Shown in pieces: positions 8,191-17,112 of a DNA stretch of 64,000 nucleotides. The DNA lies in the NCBI RefSeq assembly GCF_022095675.1, contig NZ_JAHYSG010000025.1:1-64000 (forward strand), read 5' to 3'. This DNA comes from Dactylosporangium sp. AC04546. Lineage in GTDB: Bacteria; Actinomycetota; Actinomycetes; Mycobacteriales; Micromonosporaceae. The translations under genes and the position numbers were made by a program. The notes beneath the pieces are model-generated. The model saw only the letters and a program-made list of their open reading frames with translations, made no database searches and was not told the origin of the DNA. Each line of letters begins with the position of its first letter. Position 1 is the first letter of the stretch.

Positions 8191-8585
8191 TCACTCGACA
8201 CGGAACGCAGGCCCCCGCCCAGGGGCCGGCCGAGAACTTCACCGGCGACGTGCGGGTCCAGCCGCTGTTCGGCGCGGAGGACACGGCGCCGTACACCGGC
8301 GCGTACGTCACCTTCCAGCCCGGGGCGCGCTCGGCCTGGCACACCCACCCGGCCGGGCAGCGGCTGGTCGTCACCGAGGGCGTCGGCCGGACCCAGCGGT
8401 GGGGAGGGCCCGTCGAGGAACTCCGGGCCGGCGACGTCGTCTGGTGCCCGCCGGGGGTCCGGCACTGGCACGGCGCCGCCCCGACGTCGGCGATGACCCA
8501 CCTCGCCCTCACCGGCATCCGCGACGGCCAGGGCGTCGAGTGGCTGGAGAAGGTCACCGACGAGCAGTACCACGCGCGGCACTAA
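8187..8585 (+). CDS. Cupin-domain protein
   Basis: 132 residues. Cupin motif 1 reads WHTHPAGQRLVVTEG and motif 2 reads LRAGDVVWCPPGVRHWHGA, giving His/His/Gln-or-Glu/His metal ligands. The sequence belongs to the small single-domain cupins related to carboxymuconolactone-decarboxylase-linked and hydroxynitrile-lyase-like proteins; actual activity is unknown. Its ATG overlaps the aldo/keto reductase stop, so it is co-translated. It ends 15 bp from the convergent LysR gene. Confidence 0.85.
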   Translation: MITRHGTQAPAQGPAENFTGDVRVQPLFGAEDTAPYTGAYVTFQPGARSAWHTHPAGQRLVVTEGVGRTQRWGGPVEELRAGDVVWCPPGVRHWHGAAPTSAMTHLALTGIRDGQGVEWLEKVTDEQYHARH

Positions 8586-8600
8586 AGGCGACCGAGGCGA

Positions 8601-9449
8601 TCAGGGGTTGACCACCTCGTGGGCCAGGCGGCGCAGGTCGGGCACCGACGGGTGGCTCGGTGGGTCGCGCCAGGCCAGGTACACGTCCACCGCCGGGGCG
8701 TCCGCCAGCGGGACGTAGCGGATCGCCGGGTTCGGGTGCATCGCCTCCGTCCCCGTCGACGTCACGCCGACCGCGTCGCCCGCCGTGATCAGGGCGAGCC
8801 AGTCGTCCGTGTTCTTCACCGTCAGGACCTGGGTCGGGGCCGCGCCCGTCGGCCACAGCGCGAGCGTGGTGCTGCCCGTCACCGTGTTCAGGGCCAGGGG
8901 CTGGGTCACCAGGTCGGCCAGGGTCAGGGTTGGCCGGCAGGCCAGGGGGTTGTTGTCGGCCAGGGCCGCCACGCGGGGCTCGCTCGTCAGGTGCTCCCAG
9001 CGCACACCCGGCGTGTCGATCGGGCCGCGCAGGACCGCGGCGTCCACCGTGCCGCCGGCCAGGCCGGCCGTGCGTTCGTCCAGGCGGAGCAGCTCCAGCA
9101 GGGTGCCCGGGTGGGCCTGCTTCCAGCGGCGCAGCAGGGTCGTCGTGTGGGCACCCAGGGCCGACCAGGCGTGGCCGAGGCGCAGCGGCCACTCGTGGGC
9201 CGGGTCGAGGGCGTGCTCGACGGCGGCCATCGCGGCGGCCGCGCGGCGGCGGAACGCGTGGCCGGCCGGGGTCAGGGCCAGGTGGTGGGTCGAGCGGTCG
9301 ACCAGGCGGGTGCCGAGGTGGGCCTCCAGCTGCTGGAGCGTGCGGGTCAGCGCGGGCTGCGTGAGGTGCAGCCGGGCGGCCGCGCGTGTGAGGTTGCCCT
9401 CATCCGCGATGGCGAGGAAGCCCCGGAGGTGCCGCAACTCGATGGTCAT
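8601..9449 (-). CDS. LysR family transcriptional regulator
   Basis: 282 residues. The start at 9449 gives the canonical LysR N-terminus MTIELRHLRGFLAIADEGN, with helix-turn-helix through LTQPALTRTLQQLEAHLGTRLVDR. The C-terminal two-thirds is the periplasmic-binding-like effector domain. The longer reading from 9719 crosses into the divergent exporter. It faces the RhtA-like exporter across 69 bp, the usual layout for a LysR activator and its target; the effector could be an amino acid or related metabolite. Confidence 0.88.
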   Translation of the reverse strand: MTIELRHLRGFLAIADEGNLTRAAARLHLTQPALTRTLQQLEAHLGTRLVDRSTHHLALTPAGHAFRRRAAAAMAAVEHALDPAHEWPLRLGHAWSALGAHTTTLLRRWKQAHPGTLLELLRLDERTAGLAGGTVDAAVLRGPIDTPGVRWEHLTSEPRVAALADNNPLACRPTLTLADLVTQPLALNTVTGSTTLALWPTGAAPTQVLTVKNTDDWLALITAGDAVGVTSTGTEAMHPNPAIRYVPLADAPAVDVYLAWRDPPSHPSVPDLRRLAHEVVNP

Positions 9450-9518
9450 GTGTGACAAGCATAACGGCAGACGGACGGGCATTTCAGCGAGTCTGGCGCA
9501 CTGCATAGCGTCAGCGCC

Positions 9519-10388
9519 ATGGCCGACACGATTGCCGTCGAAGCACCCCGGGACAAAGGGGTCGGACTCGTTCTGGCCAGCCAGACGTCTGTCCACAGTG
9601 GAGCGGCCGTCGCGACGATGCTGTTCCCGATCGCCGGGGCCGCCGGTGTGGTCACGCTGCGGCTGGTGATCGGGGCCGCCCTGATGCTCGCCGTCTGCCG
9701 GCCGAAGCTGCGCGGGCACCGGGCCGGCGACTGGGCGCTGCTGGCCGGGTTCGGGGTCGTGCTGGCCGTGATGAACTTCCTGTACTACCTGGCGATCGAG
9801 CGGATGCCGATCGGTCCCGTGGTGACCCTGGAGGTGCTCGGCCCGCTGACCCTGTCGGTGCTCGCCGGCAAGGGCGCGGCCCGCTGGCTGTGGGCCCTGC
9901 TCGCCCTGGCCGGCGTGGCCCTGCTCGGCTTCGGCGGCCTCGATGCCGGCGGATTCGACCTGATCGCCGCCGGCCTCGCCCTCGCCGCCGGTGCGTGCTG
10001 GGCGGGGTACATCCTCCTCAGCGCCCGGACCGGCAGCCGCTTCCCGAAGCAGGACGGGCTCGCCCTCGCCATGACCGTCGCCGCACTCGTCGCCCTGCCG
10101 CTCGGCGTGACCACGAGCGGTGGCGCCCTGTTCGAGCCGGTCACGCTCGCGCTCGGGGCGGCGGTGGCGGTGCTGTCGTCGGTGCTGCCGTACAGCCTGG
10201 AGCTGGCCGCCCTGCGCCGCCTGCCGACCGGCACGTTCGCCGTGCTCATGAGCCTCGGGCCGGCCATCGCCGCCCTTGCCGGGTTCGCCATCGCCGGGCA
10301 GGCGCTGTCGGTCGCCGAGATCGCGGCCATCGTCCTGGTGGTGGCGGCGAGCGCGGGAGCGGTGCGGAGTCGTACAGTCGCCGAGTGA
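9519..10388 (+). CDS. EamA/DMT-family exporter, RhtA-like
   Basis: 289 residues with about ten hydrophobic helices in two EamA halves (residues 20-140 and 150-285). The conserved region of the first half reads NFLYYLAIERMPIGPVVTLEVLGPL and its counterpart in the second half reads VLPYSLELAALRRLPTGTFAVLMSLGPAIAALAG, matching the threonine/homoserine exporter RhtA group. Predicted to export small amino acids or similar metabolites. It shares GTGA with the downstream Gfo/Idh/MocA gene, so the two are coupled, and is probably controlled by the divergent LysR. Confidence 0.87.
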   Translation: MADTIAVEAPRDKGVGLVLASQTSVHSGAAVATMLFPIAGAAGVVTLRLVIGAALMLAVCRPKLRGHRAGDWALLAGFGVVLAVMNFLYYLAIERMPIGPVVTLEVLGPLTLSVLAGKGAARWLWALLALAGVALLGFGGLDAGGFDLIAAGLALAAGACWAGYILLSARTGSRFPKQDGLALAMTVAALVALPLGVTTSGGALFEPVTLALGAAVAVLSSVLPYSLELAALRRLPTGTFAVLMSLGPAIAALAGFAIAGQALSVAEIAAIVLVVAASAGAVRSRTVAE

Positions 10389-11353
10389 CCGAGTTGCGTA
10401 TCGGCATCCTCGGCGCGGCGCGGATCGCGCCCGCGGCCCTCATCCGCCCCGCCCGCCTCGTGCCCGGGGTGACCGTCGCCGCCGTCGCCGCCCGCGACCC
10501 GGCCCGGGGCGCCGCGTTCGCCCGCCGCCACGGCATCCCGACCGTGCATCCCGGCTACGCCGAGCTCGTCGACGACCCCGGCCTCGACGCCGTGTACGTG
10601 CCGCTGCCGAACGGTCTGCACGCCGAGTGGACCCTCGCGGCCCTCGACGCGGGCAAGCACGTGCTGTGCGAGAAGCCGCTGACGTCCAACGCCGACCAGG
10701 CCCGCCGGATCGCCGCGGCGACCGGAGCCAACGTGGTGATGGAGGCCTTCCACTACCGCTACCACCCGTTGATGCGCCGGGCGCTGGAGCTCGTGCCGCG
10801 GCTCGGCGAGCTGCGGCACGTCGAGACCAGCATGTGCTTCCCACTGCCCAGGTTCAGCGACATCCGCTACGACCTGAGGCTGGCCGGCGGCGCGTCCATG
10901 GACGCGGGCTGCTACGCCGTCCACGCCCTGCGCACCCTGAGCGGCCAGGAGCCCGCCGTGGTCGCCGCCCGCGCGCTGCTGGCGAAGCCCGGCGTCGACC
11001 GTGCCATGGTCGTCGACTACGCATTCCCGGGCGGCGCGACCGGCCGCACCACCGCCAGTCTCTGGTCGCGCCACGTGCTGCGGCTCTCGGCCCGGGTCAC
11101 CGGCGCGAACGGCACCCTCAAGCTCTCCAACTATTTGATGCCGAGTGTGTACCACCGGCTCACGGTCACCATCGACGGCCGCACGCGCCGGGAGCGGGTG
11201 CCCGGCGAGGCCACCTACACCCACCAGCTGCGCGCGTTCGCCGACGCGGTGCTGCGTGGCGGGCCGAACCTCACGCCACCGGGCGACGCGGTCCGCACGA
11301 TGGAGCTCATCGACGCCGCGTATCGCGCCGCCGGTCTGGATCCGCGAACCTGA
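10385..11353 (+). CDS. Gfo/Idh/MocA family oxidoreductase
   Basis: 322 residues from GTG 10385. NAD(P)-binding motif GILGAARIAP at residues 6-15, then VCEKPLT-type motif seen as LCEKPLTSNADQA (the conserved EKP lysine), and the C-terminal alpha/beta domain with GGASMDAGCYAVHALR. It oxidises or reduces a sugar or cyclitol-like substrate; which one cannot be told. Coupled to the exporter through GTGA. Its last 47 bp overlap the convergent GntR-TetR regulator. Confidence 0.87.
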   Translation: MTELRIGILGAARIAPAALIRPARLVPGVTVAAVAARDPARGAAFARRHGIPTVHPGYAELVDDPGLDAVYVPLPNGLHAEWTLAALDAGKHVLCEKPLTSNADQARRIAAATGANVVMEAFHYRYHPLMRRALELVPRLGELRHVETSMCFPLPRFSDIRYDLRLAGGASMDAGCYAVHALRTLSGQEPAVVAARALLAKPGVDRAMVVDYAFPGGATGRTTASLWSRHVLRLSARVTGANGTLKLSNYLMPSVYHRLTVTIDGRTRRERVPGEATYTHQLRAFADAVLRGGPNLTPPGDAVRTMELIDAAYRAAGLDPRT

Positions 11354-12260
11354 CCGCGAGCCCGTCCAGCAGCACCCCCAGGCCCAGCTCGAACAGCTCG
11401 TCGAGATCGAGGTCGTAGCCGCCGGCCTCGCCGAACGCGGCCATGAGCGCGGTGAACCGCGGATAGCGGCCGCTGCCGGTGATCCCGGAGAAGCCGGCGC
11501 CGTTGACCGCCATCCACTCGTCCTCGTCGAGGCCGGTGTCGGCCAGCGCGCGGGCCTCGCCCTCCAGCTGCATCGCCAGGCCCTGGACGTGGCTGTACAC
11601 CAGGACCTGCAGATCCTGCAGGCTCTGCGGATCGAACGCTCCAACGGCCTGGAACGCCGCCAGCATCCGCTCGCCGTGCGCCACCAGGTTGGGCAGCGGC
11701 AGCGGCCGGGTCAGCGGGGTCACGTGTGCCAGCCAGGGGTGCCGGCGGTACAGCGCCCACATCGTGCGGGCGGCGCGCGTGAGCAGGTCGCGCCACCCGC
11801 CCGGCTCGCCGGCGCCGGCGACCTCCACCGGCTCGCCGAACGCGGTGTCGGCCATGAGCAGGATGAGCTGGTCCTTGCTGGTCACGTGCCGGTACGTCGA
11901 CATGGTGGCCACGCCGAGGCGGGCGGCGACGCCGCGCATCGACAGCGCGTCGAGGCCCTCGGCGTCGGCAAGCTCGATCGCCGCCCGCACCACCTGCTCG
12001 CGGGAGAGCGGCGCGTCGGCCGGAGTGCCGGGTGCGGCGCCGGCCACGCCGGCGACGACCGTGCCGACCCGCGGCTGCGACACGACGATGCCCTGCTGCT
12101 GGAGCGCGGTGAGGGCCTTCGTGGCGGTGGCGAGGGCGACGCCCCAGTCCTTGGCGAGCTGCCGGGTCGACGGGAGGCGGTCGCCCGGAGTGAGCCGGCC
12201 GTCGGCGATCCGGGTCCGGATGTCGACGACGATCCGCTCGTACTGTGCTAGTGCAGCCAT
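11307..12260 (-). CDS. GntR-TetR fusion transcriptional regulator
   Basis: 317 residues with two DNA-binding modules. Residues about 3-70 form a GntR winged helix (IVVDIRTRIADGRLTPGDRLPSTRQLAKDWGV). After a Pro-rich linker, residues about 85-135 form a TetR helix-turn-helix (AAIELADAEGLDALSMRGVAARLGVATMSTYRHVTSKDQL), followed by a TetR C-terminal ligand domain. The ATG at 12260 is preferred to two upstream starts because it begins right at the GntR fold. It is divergent from an FAD monooxygenase; GTAC-N3-GTAC repeats lie between. Such fusions occur around actinomycete drug-inactivating monooxygenases. Confidence 0.85.
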   Translation of the reverse strand: MAALAQYERIVVDIRTRIADGRLTPGDRLPSTRQLAKDWGVALATATKALTALQQQGIVVSQPRVGTVVAGVAGAAPGTPADAPLSREQVVRAAIELADAEGLDALSMRGVAARLGVATMSTYRHVTSKDQLILLMADTAFGEPVEVAGAGEPGGWRDLLTRAARTMWALYRRHPWLAHVTPLTRPLPLPNLVAHGERMLAAFQAVGAFDPQSLQDLQVLVYSHVQGLAMQLEGEARALADTGLDEDEWMAVNGAGFSGITGSGRYPRFTALMAAFGEAGGYDLDLDELFELGLGVLLDGLAVRFADPDRRRDTRRR

Positions 12261-12298
12261 GCCTGTCATAGTACACATTTTTCCTTGTCAGATGCTGT

Positions 12299-12331
12299 AT
12301 GTACGCCGTACATTCAGAGCGTACGAGGTAC
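12299..12331. promoter_or_regulatory. Tandem GTAC-N3-GTAC operator
   Basis: ATGTACGCCGTACAT (12299-12313) is a 15-bp inverted repeat. A second GTACGAGGTAC follows at 12321-12331, exactly 20 bp after the first GTAC. Both lie between the GntR-TetR regulator and the monooxygenase gene, 22-54 bp before the latter start. GTAC half-sites are common for GntR proteins, so this is the probable regulator site. Confidence 0.6.
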
Positions 12332-12352
12332 ACCTCACGGAGGGAACGTCCC

Positions 12353-13441
12353 ATGAAGGTCCTGATCTCCGGCGCGAGCGTCGCCGGCCCCGCCCTCGCC
12401 TGGTGGCTGCGCCGGCACGGCGCCACGCCGACCGTCGTCGAGCGCGCCCCGGCGATCCGCCCGGGCGGCCAGGCGATCGACGTGCGCGGCGCCGCGCTCA
12501 CCGTGGTCGAGCGGATGGGCCTGCTGGAGCCGGTGCGCGCCGCCCGCACCCGGATGCGCGGATCGTCCATGGTGGACAGCGACGGCACCGAGCTGTGGCG
12601 CTCCACCGAGTTCGCCCCGAGCAGCGGCCGGTTCGACAGCGACGACGTGGAGCTGCTCCGCGAGGACCTCACCGCGCTGCTGGCGTCGCACACCCCCGAC
12701 GTCGACTACCGCTTCGGCGACTCGATCGCGTCGCTGCACCAGGACGCCGCCGGCGTCGACGTGCGGTTCGCCGGCGGCGGCAAGGAGCGCTTCGACCTCG
12801 TCGTGGGCGCCGACGGCCTGCACTCCGGCGTGCGCCGGCTGGCCTTCGGTGAGACGCCGCTGCTGCACCTCGGCAGCTACGTCGCCGTGTTCACCGCCGG
12901 CAACGTGCTCGGGCTCGACGACTGGCAGGTGTGGGTTCGCAGCGACACTGCCGGCGCCGGCATCTACTCCGCGCGCGACAACACCGAGCTGCGGGTGAAC
13001 GTCGGCTTCCACTCGGATGCGCTGCGGTACGACCACCGCGACGTCGCCGCCCAGAAACACCTCGTCGCCGCGCGCTGCGCCGGGCTGGGCTGGGAGATCC
13101 CGAAGCTGCTGGAGTTCATGTGGGACGCGCCCGACTTCTACTTCGACGCGATGGCCCAGGTGCACCTGCCGACCTGGTCGGCGGGCCGGGTCACGCTCGT
13201 CGGTGACGCCGGCTACTGCGCCTCGCCGCTGTCCGGGCAGGGCACCAGCCTCGCCCTCGTCGGCGCGTACGTCCTGGCCGACGAACTCGCCAGGGCGGGC
13301 GACCACGTGACGGCACTCACCCGCTACGAGGAGCGGATGCGCCCGTTCGTGACCGCCAACCAGGCACTGGCCACGGAGAACCCGGGCCAGCCGGCGTCGG
13401 ACGAGTCGATGGCGGCGGCGAAGGACGCGATCGCGCTCTGA
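12353..13441 (+). CDS. FAD-dependent monooxygenase (PHBH/TetX-like)
   Basis: 362 residues. ATG 12353 follows GGAGGG at 12339-12344. FAD motif GASVAGPALAWWL at residues 7-19 (a GxSxxG variant common in TetX-like enzymes), DG motif LVVGADGLHSGVRR near residue 155, and the third flavin motif VTLVGDAGYCASPLSGQGTSLAL near residue 285. Class A flavoprotein hydroxylases of this type modify aromatic or polyketide compounds, including antibiotics. Divergent from a GntR-TetR regulator, which suggests substrate-induced expression and a possible resistance role; that is inference. Confidence 0.88.
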   Translation: MKVLISGASVAGPALAWWLRRHGATPTVVERAPAIRPGGQAIDVRGAALTVVERMGLLEPVRAARTRMRGSSMVDSDGTELWRSTEFAPSSGRFDSDDVELLREDLTALLASHTPDVDYRFGDSIASLHQDAAGVDVRFAGGGKERFDLVVGADGLHSGVRRLAFGETPLLHLGSYVAVFTAGNVLGLDDWQVWVRSDTAGAGIYSARDNTELRVNVGFHSDALRYDHRDVAAQKHLVAARCAGLGWEIPKLLEFMWDAPDFYFDAMAQVHLPTWSAGRVTLVGDAGYCASPLSGQGTSLALVGAYVLADELARAGDHVTALTRYEERMRPFVTANQALATENPGQPASDESMAAAKDAIAL

Positions 13442-13479
13442 GTCGAGATCCGGACCGACCGCTGCGGCGGGGTGGTGGG

Positions 13480-14331
13480 GTGCCCGATCCTGCTGTCGTG
13501 CCCCCCACCCGTTTCCTCGCCGCGGCGGTCCTGTTGGCTGCCGTTCTGCTGCCCTCGACCCCGGCCGCGGCCGAACCGCCGGGGAAGCCGGCCTGCCCCG
13601 AGACCAGCCCGCAGCTGGCCGGCAAGCACTTCCAGCCCGGCGACGAGGTCGGCGACCTCACGTGCGCGAACCTGCGCGACGCCGTCCTCGACGGCGTCGA
13701 CCTGACCCAGGTCGACTTCACCGGGGCCGACCTGCAGGGCGCGTCGTTCCGCGGCGCCGACCTGACCCAGGCCGACCTCACCGGCGCCGACCTGCGCGGC
13801 GCCCACCTCGACGACGTCGACCTGACCCAGGCCGACCTGTCCGGGTCCGACGCCCGCGGCGCCTCGTTCCGCGGGGCCGACCTCAGCCAGGCCGACCTGA
13901 TCGGCGCCGACCTGCGCGAGGCCGACTTCGTCACCGCGTCGGTCATCCAGGCCGACTTCACCGACGCCGACCTGCGCGGCGCGCAGACCTGGTGGACGCT
14001 GTCCATCCAGGCCTCGGTCTCCGGCGCCAAGGTCGACCTGTTCGACCCGCGCACCCCCCAGGCCGGCTGGCTGTACATCCTCGTCGGGCTGTGGGTCCTG
14101 GTGCGCACCATCATGCGGCGCAAGGGCGGTGGCAGTACCTCCGGCACCGTCATGTCGACCGTCGGCTTCCTGTTCGTCGGCGGCTTCACGTGGGTCTTCG
14201 GCTGGATGCTGTTCGCGATGCAGTTCGTGACGGTGCTCTACCCGCTGCTCGCCGGCGCCGCCCTGGTCGCGGCGGCCGGCGTGGTGCGGCAGCTGCGGCC
14301 GTCACGCGATCCCAAGCAGCTCTTCGTATGA
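13480..14331 (+). CDS. Pentapeptide-repeat membrane protein
   Basis: 283 residues from GTG 13480 (GTG 13498 is an alternative). Signal peptide with AAAE cleavage region near residue 31. Residues about 60-180 are pentapeptide repeats A(D/N)LxG, for example VDLTQVDFTGADLQGASF and ADLTQADLTGADLRG, about 20 repeats forming a right-handed quadrilateral beta-helix outside the membrane. Two or three hydrophobic helices follow (GWLYILVGLWVLV, VGFLFVGGFTWVFGWMLFAM, LLAGAALVAAAGVV). Role unknown: it is too exported to be a typical gyrase-protecting repeat protein. The 3' end overlaps the convergent flavoprotein by 30 bp. Confidence 0.82.
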   Translation: MPDPAVVPPTRFLAAAVLLAAVLLPSTPAAAEPPGKPACPETSPQLAGKHFQPGDEVGDLTCANLRDAVLDGVDLTQVDFTGADLQGASFRGADLTQADLTGADLRGAHLDDVDLTQADLSGSDARGASFRGADLSQADLIGADLREADFVTASVIQADFTDADLRGAQTWWTLSIQASVSGAKVDLFDPRTPQAGWLYILVGLWVLVRTIMRRKGGGSTSGTVMSTVGFLFVGGFTWVFGWMLFAMQFVTVLYPLLAGAALVAAAGVVRQLRPSRDPKQLFV

Positions 14332-15303
14332 CTCGATGAACATCGTCGCCTTGATGCCGGCCGTCTCGGCCGGCCCGAGCACCCCCACCTCCGGGGCGTA
14401 GGAGGCGCCGCCCTTGGGCCCCAGCTGCAGCACGATCGCGTCCGGCGCGGGTGTGTAGTCCGTCAGGGGCCCACCGGCGAGCAGCGCCCGTACGTTGACC
14501 GCCACCACTTCGGCCTGGGCCTGCGCGAGCCGCGCCTGCTTCAGCTCCGGTACCGCGGTGAGGTCGCCGATCGCGAACACCCGCTCGTGCCCCGGCAGCC
14601 GCAGCTGGGGCGTCACCGCCAGCCGGCCATCGGGCTGCCGGGCGGCGGCGAGGTCGTCGCAGAGGTACGACGAGTCGACGGCCGCGCCGTAGCAGGCGAA
14701 CGTCAGGTCGGCCGCCGGTGCCTGGCCGGCGCCGCTGCCCAGCAGCAGGCGCACGCCGAGCGCCGCGAGCTGCTCGCGGACCGACGTGCGGAACTCGTCC
14801 GGGAACCGCCCGCCGAGGATGTCCGGCGCCGGGTCGGCGATCGTCACCTCGACGGCCGGCCACGCCGCCTTGATCTCCCCGGCGAACTCGAGGCCGACCG
14901 CGCCCGCGCCGAGCAGCAGCACGTGCCCGGCGTCGCTCAGCGCCCGGTGCGTGGCGGCGAGACGGTCCCGGTCGTGCGGCCCGGGCCTGGCCGGGAACGG
15001 CATCGCGGAGCCGGTGGCGAGAATGATCACATCGGCGTCGAGGTGAGCACCGGAGGCCAGGTCGGCGCCGGTCGCGGTCACCCGCACCGCCCGGTCCCGC
15101 ACCACCCGGCCGCGGCTGAGCAGCCGGTCGTACGGCAGGAAGATCCGGTCCGCCCAGTCCGGGTCGGCGACCGCGCGCAGCGCGGCCACGTTGTGCACGA
15201 ACACCTCCCGCGGCTCCACCAGGGTCACGTCCGCCACGTCGTCGAGCGCCTTCGCGGCGGTGATCCCGCCGTACCCGCCGCCGATCACCAGAATCTCGGT
15301 CAT
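14302..15303 (-). CDS. NAD(P)/FAD-dependent oxidoreductase, NDH-2/AIF-like
   Basis: 333 residues. FAD motif VIGGGYGGITAAKAL at residues 6-20, ATGSAMPFPA, NAD(P) motif LLGAGAVGLEFAGEI near residue 135, and the second FAD motif VFAIGDLTAVPELKQ near 240. The arrangement matches small type II NADH dehydrogenase and AIFM2/FSP1-like quinone reductases. No C-terminal amphipathic helix is clear, so a soluble enzyme is possible. Divergent from the second MmyB regulator across 100 bp that contain a GGTACCGGCAG motif, so regulation by that protein is plausible. Confidence 0.86.
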   Translation of the reverse strand: MTEILVIGGGYGGITAAKALDDVADVTLVEPREVFVHNVAALRAVADPDWADRIFLPYDRLLSRGRVVRDRAVRVTATGADLASGAHLDADVIILATGSAMPFPARPGPHDRDRLAATHRALSDAGHVLLLGAGAVGLEFAGEIKAAWPAVEVTIADPAPDILGGRFPDEFRTSVREQLAALGVRLLLGSGAGQAPAADLTFACYGAAVDSSYLCDDLAAARQPDGRLAVTPQLRLPGHERVFAIGDLTAVPELKQARLAQAQAEVVAVNVRALLAGGPLTDYTPAPDAIVLQLGPKGGASYAPEVGVLGPAETAGIKATMFIESYEELLGIA

Positions 15304-15353
15304 GGCCCGACCGTGCCGCGGCCGGCGGCGGCGGGGGAGTCCGAGGTGAGGGT

Positions 15354-15368
15354 GGTACCGGCAGGGAT
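15354..15368. promoter_or_regulatory. Candidate MmyB-type operator (site C, weaker)
   Basis: GGTACCGGCAGGGAT lies between the NDH-2-like flavoprotein and the second MmyB regulator. It keeps the GGTAC-GGCAG core of sites A and B but has a poor right half. It is 36 bp before the regulator start. Confidence 0.4.
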
Positions 15369-15403
15369 ACGATCCGCGACCCGGCCGCTGCTACGGTCGG
15401 AGC

Positions 15404-16255
15404 GTGGCCGACAACGAGCTGGGACTGTTCCTGCGGGCCCGCCGGGAGGCGGTCCGCCCGGCCGATGTCGGCCTGCCCACCGGGGCGCGGCGCCGCACGC
15501 CGGGTCTGCGCCGGGCCGAGGTCGCGACCCTCGCCGGGGTGAGCGTCGAGTACGTCACGCGGCTCGAACAGGGCCACGACCGGCACCCGTCGGCGCAGGT
15601 GCTGTCCGCGCTCGCCACCGCGCTGCGGCTGTCCGTCGCCGAGCGGGTCCACCTGCACAACCTCACCAAGGGCTCCGGCGGCTTCACCTGCCGCGGGCCC
15701 GACCGGCGGGCCGGCCGGATCGTCCGCCCGACCGTGCGGGCGCTGCTCGACCGGCTGGAGCCGACCCCGGCGCTGCTCGTCAACCGGCTCGCCGAGGTGG
15801 TGGCGTACACCGAGGGCTACGGGCGGCTGATGGCCGGCGCGGGCGTGCTCGACGCGGATCCGCCGAACCTGGCCCGGTACCTGTTCACCGACCCGCGTGC
15901 CCGGCAGCTCTTCGCCGACTGGGACCGGGCCGCCGACGAGCAGGTCGCCGCGCTCAAGCACGGCCCGTTCCGCGCCGACCCGGAGATCGCCGCGCTGGCC
16001 GACGAGCTCACCGTCACTGCCGGCTCCGCGTTCGCCGGCCGGGCCGAGACGGTGGCGGGCCCGCCGGTCGGCACCGGCGTGCTGCCGCTGGCCCATCCCG
16101 TCGTGGGCTCGCTGCGCCTCGCGTACGAGACCCTCGACCTGCCGGCCGCCGACGACCAGCGCCTGATCGCGTACCTCCCGGCCGACTCGGAGTCCGCCGC
16201 CGGACTCGACCGCCTCCTGCACCGCCCCCTCCACGTCGTCGCCTCCGCCGGGTAG
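15404..16255 (+). CDS. XRE regulator with MmyB-like ligand-binding domain (copy 2)
   Basis: 283 residues from GTG 15404. Helix-turn-helix in RRTPGLRRAEVATLAGVSVEYVTRLEQGHDRHPS, then an MmyB-like domain (ALLVNRLAEVVAYTEGYGRLM, YLFTDPRARQLFADWDRAADEQVAALK, LAHPVVGSLRLAYETLDLP). It is more divergent than copies 1 and 3. It could control the divergent flavoprotein and itself, and perhaps the SDR 27 bp downstream. Confidence 0.86.
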   Translation: MADNELGLFLRARREAVRPADVGLPTGARRRTPGLRRAEVATLAGVSVEYVTRLEQGHDRHPSAQVLSALATALRLSVAERVHLHNLTKGSGGFTCRGPDRRAGRIVRPTVRALLDRLEPTPALLVNRLAEVVAYTEGYGRLMAGAGVLDADPPNLARYLFTDPRARQLFADWDRAADEQVAALKHGPFRADPEIAALADELTVTAGSAFAGRAETVAGPPVGTGVLPLAHPVVGSLRLAYETLDLPAADDQRLIAYLPADSESAAGLDRLLHRPLHVVASAG

Positions 16256-16282
16256 CGATAGCATACCTCCTCCATAGGAAAA

Positions 16283-17044
16283 ATGGGGGTTTGCATGCCG
16301 GCGGTCGTGGTGACCGCGGCGGCCGCCGGCATCGGCCGGGCCGTCGTGGAGCTGTTCGCGGAGCGCGGGTACGGCGTGGTCGCCGTCGACACCGACGAAG
16401 CGGCCCTGGCCGCGCTGGCCGCCGACCGGGTCGTGACCGTCGCCGGTGACGTCGCCGACGAGGCCGTCAACGCCGAGATGGTCCGCCTCGCCGTCGCCAC
16501 CTTCGGGCGGTTGGACGCCGCCGTGCTCAACGCCGGGGCGGGCGGGGCGCCGCCGCTGGAGGACCCCGGGGCGGCCGCGGCGCTCGACGCGATCCATGCC
16601 GTGAACGTCCGCGGCGCCGCGCTCGGCATCCGCGCCGCGGCGCCCGCCCTGCGCGCGGCCGGCGGCGGCGCCATCGTCGTCACCGCCTCTGTGGCGGCGC
16701 TGCGCGGGGACCCGTACACGTGGGCGTACAACGCCACCAAGGCCGCCGCCGTGAACCTGGTGCGCTCCGCGGCGCTCGACTACGCGTACCAGAACATCCG
16801 GATCAACGCGGTCGCGCCCGGCCTGACCCGGACCGGCCGGACCGAGCCGGTGCTGCGCGACCCGGTGGTTGCCGCGGATCTGACCCGGCGCATCCCGCTC
16901 GGCCGGTGGGCGCAGCCGCGCGAGCAGGCCGAGGTGATCTGGTTCCTGGCCTCACCGGCCGCGTCGTACGTCACGGGTGCGGTGCTGGCCAGCGACGGCG
17001 GGTTGAGCGCCAGCAACGGCATCTTCGCGCCTCCGCGCGCGTAG
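16283..17044 (+). CDS. Short-chain dehydrogenase/reductase
   Basis: 253 residues. A second ATG at 16295 behind GGGGGT is an equally good start. The nucleotide motif is TAAAAGIGRAV (T-x3-A-G-I-G, first Gly of the classical motif replaced), then LNAGAGG, catalytic Ser in VVTASVAALRG, and YNATKAA with Tyr and Lys. The C-terminal part ends IWFLASPAASYVTGAVLASDGG, the usual classical SDR finish. Substrate unknown. It follows the MmyB regulator closely and may be its target. Confidence 0.85.
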   Translation: MGVCMPAVVVTAAAAGIGRAVVELFAERGYGVVAVDTDEAALAALAADRVVTVAGDVADEAVNAEMVRLAVATFGRLDAAVLNAGAGGAPPLEDPGAAAALDAIHAVNVRGAALGIRAAAPALRAAGGGAIVVTASVAALRGDPYTWAYNATKAAAVNLVRSAALDYAYQNIRINAVAPGLTRTGRTEPVLRDPVVAADLTRRIPLGRWAQPREQAEVIWFLASPAASYVTGAVLASDGGLSASNGIFAPPRA

Positions 17045-17112
17045 GTTACCGAACGTCGTTGTCGATGTACAGGTCGTGTCATGGCGGCCGGTCCGGGCGT
17101 AGCATCCCAGCC

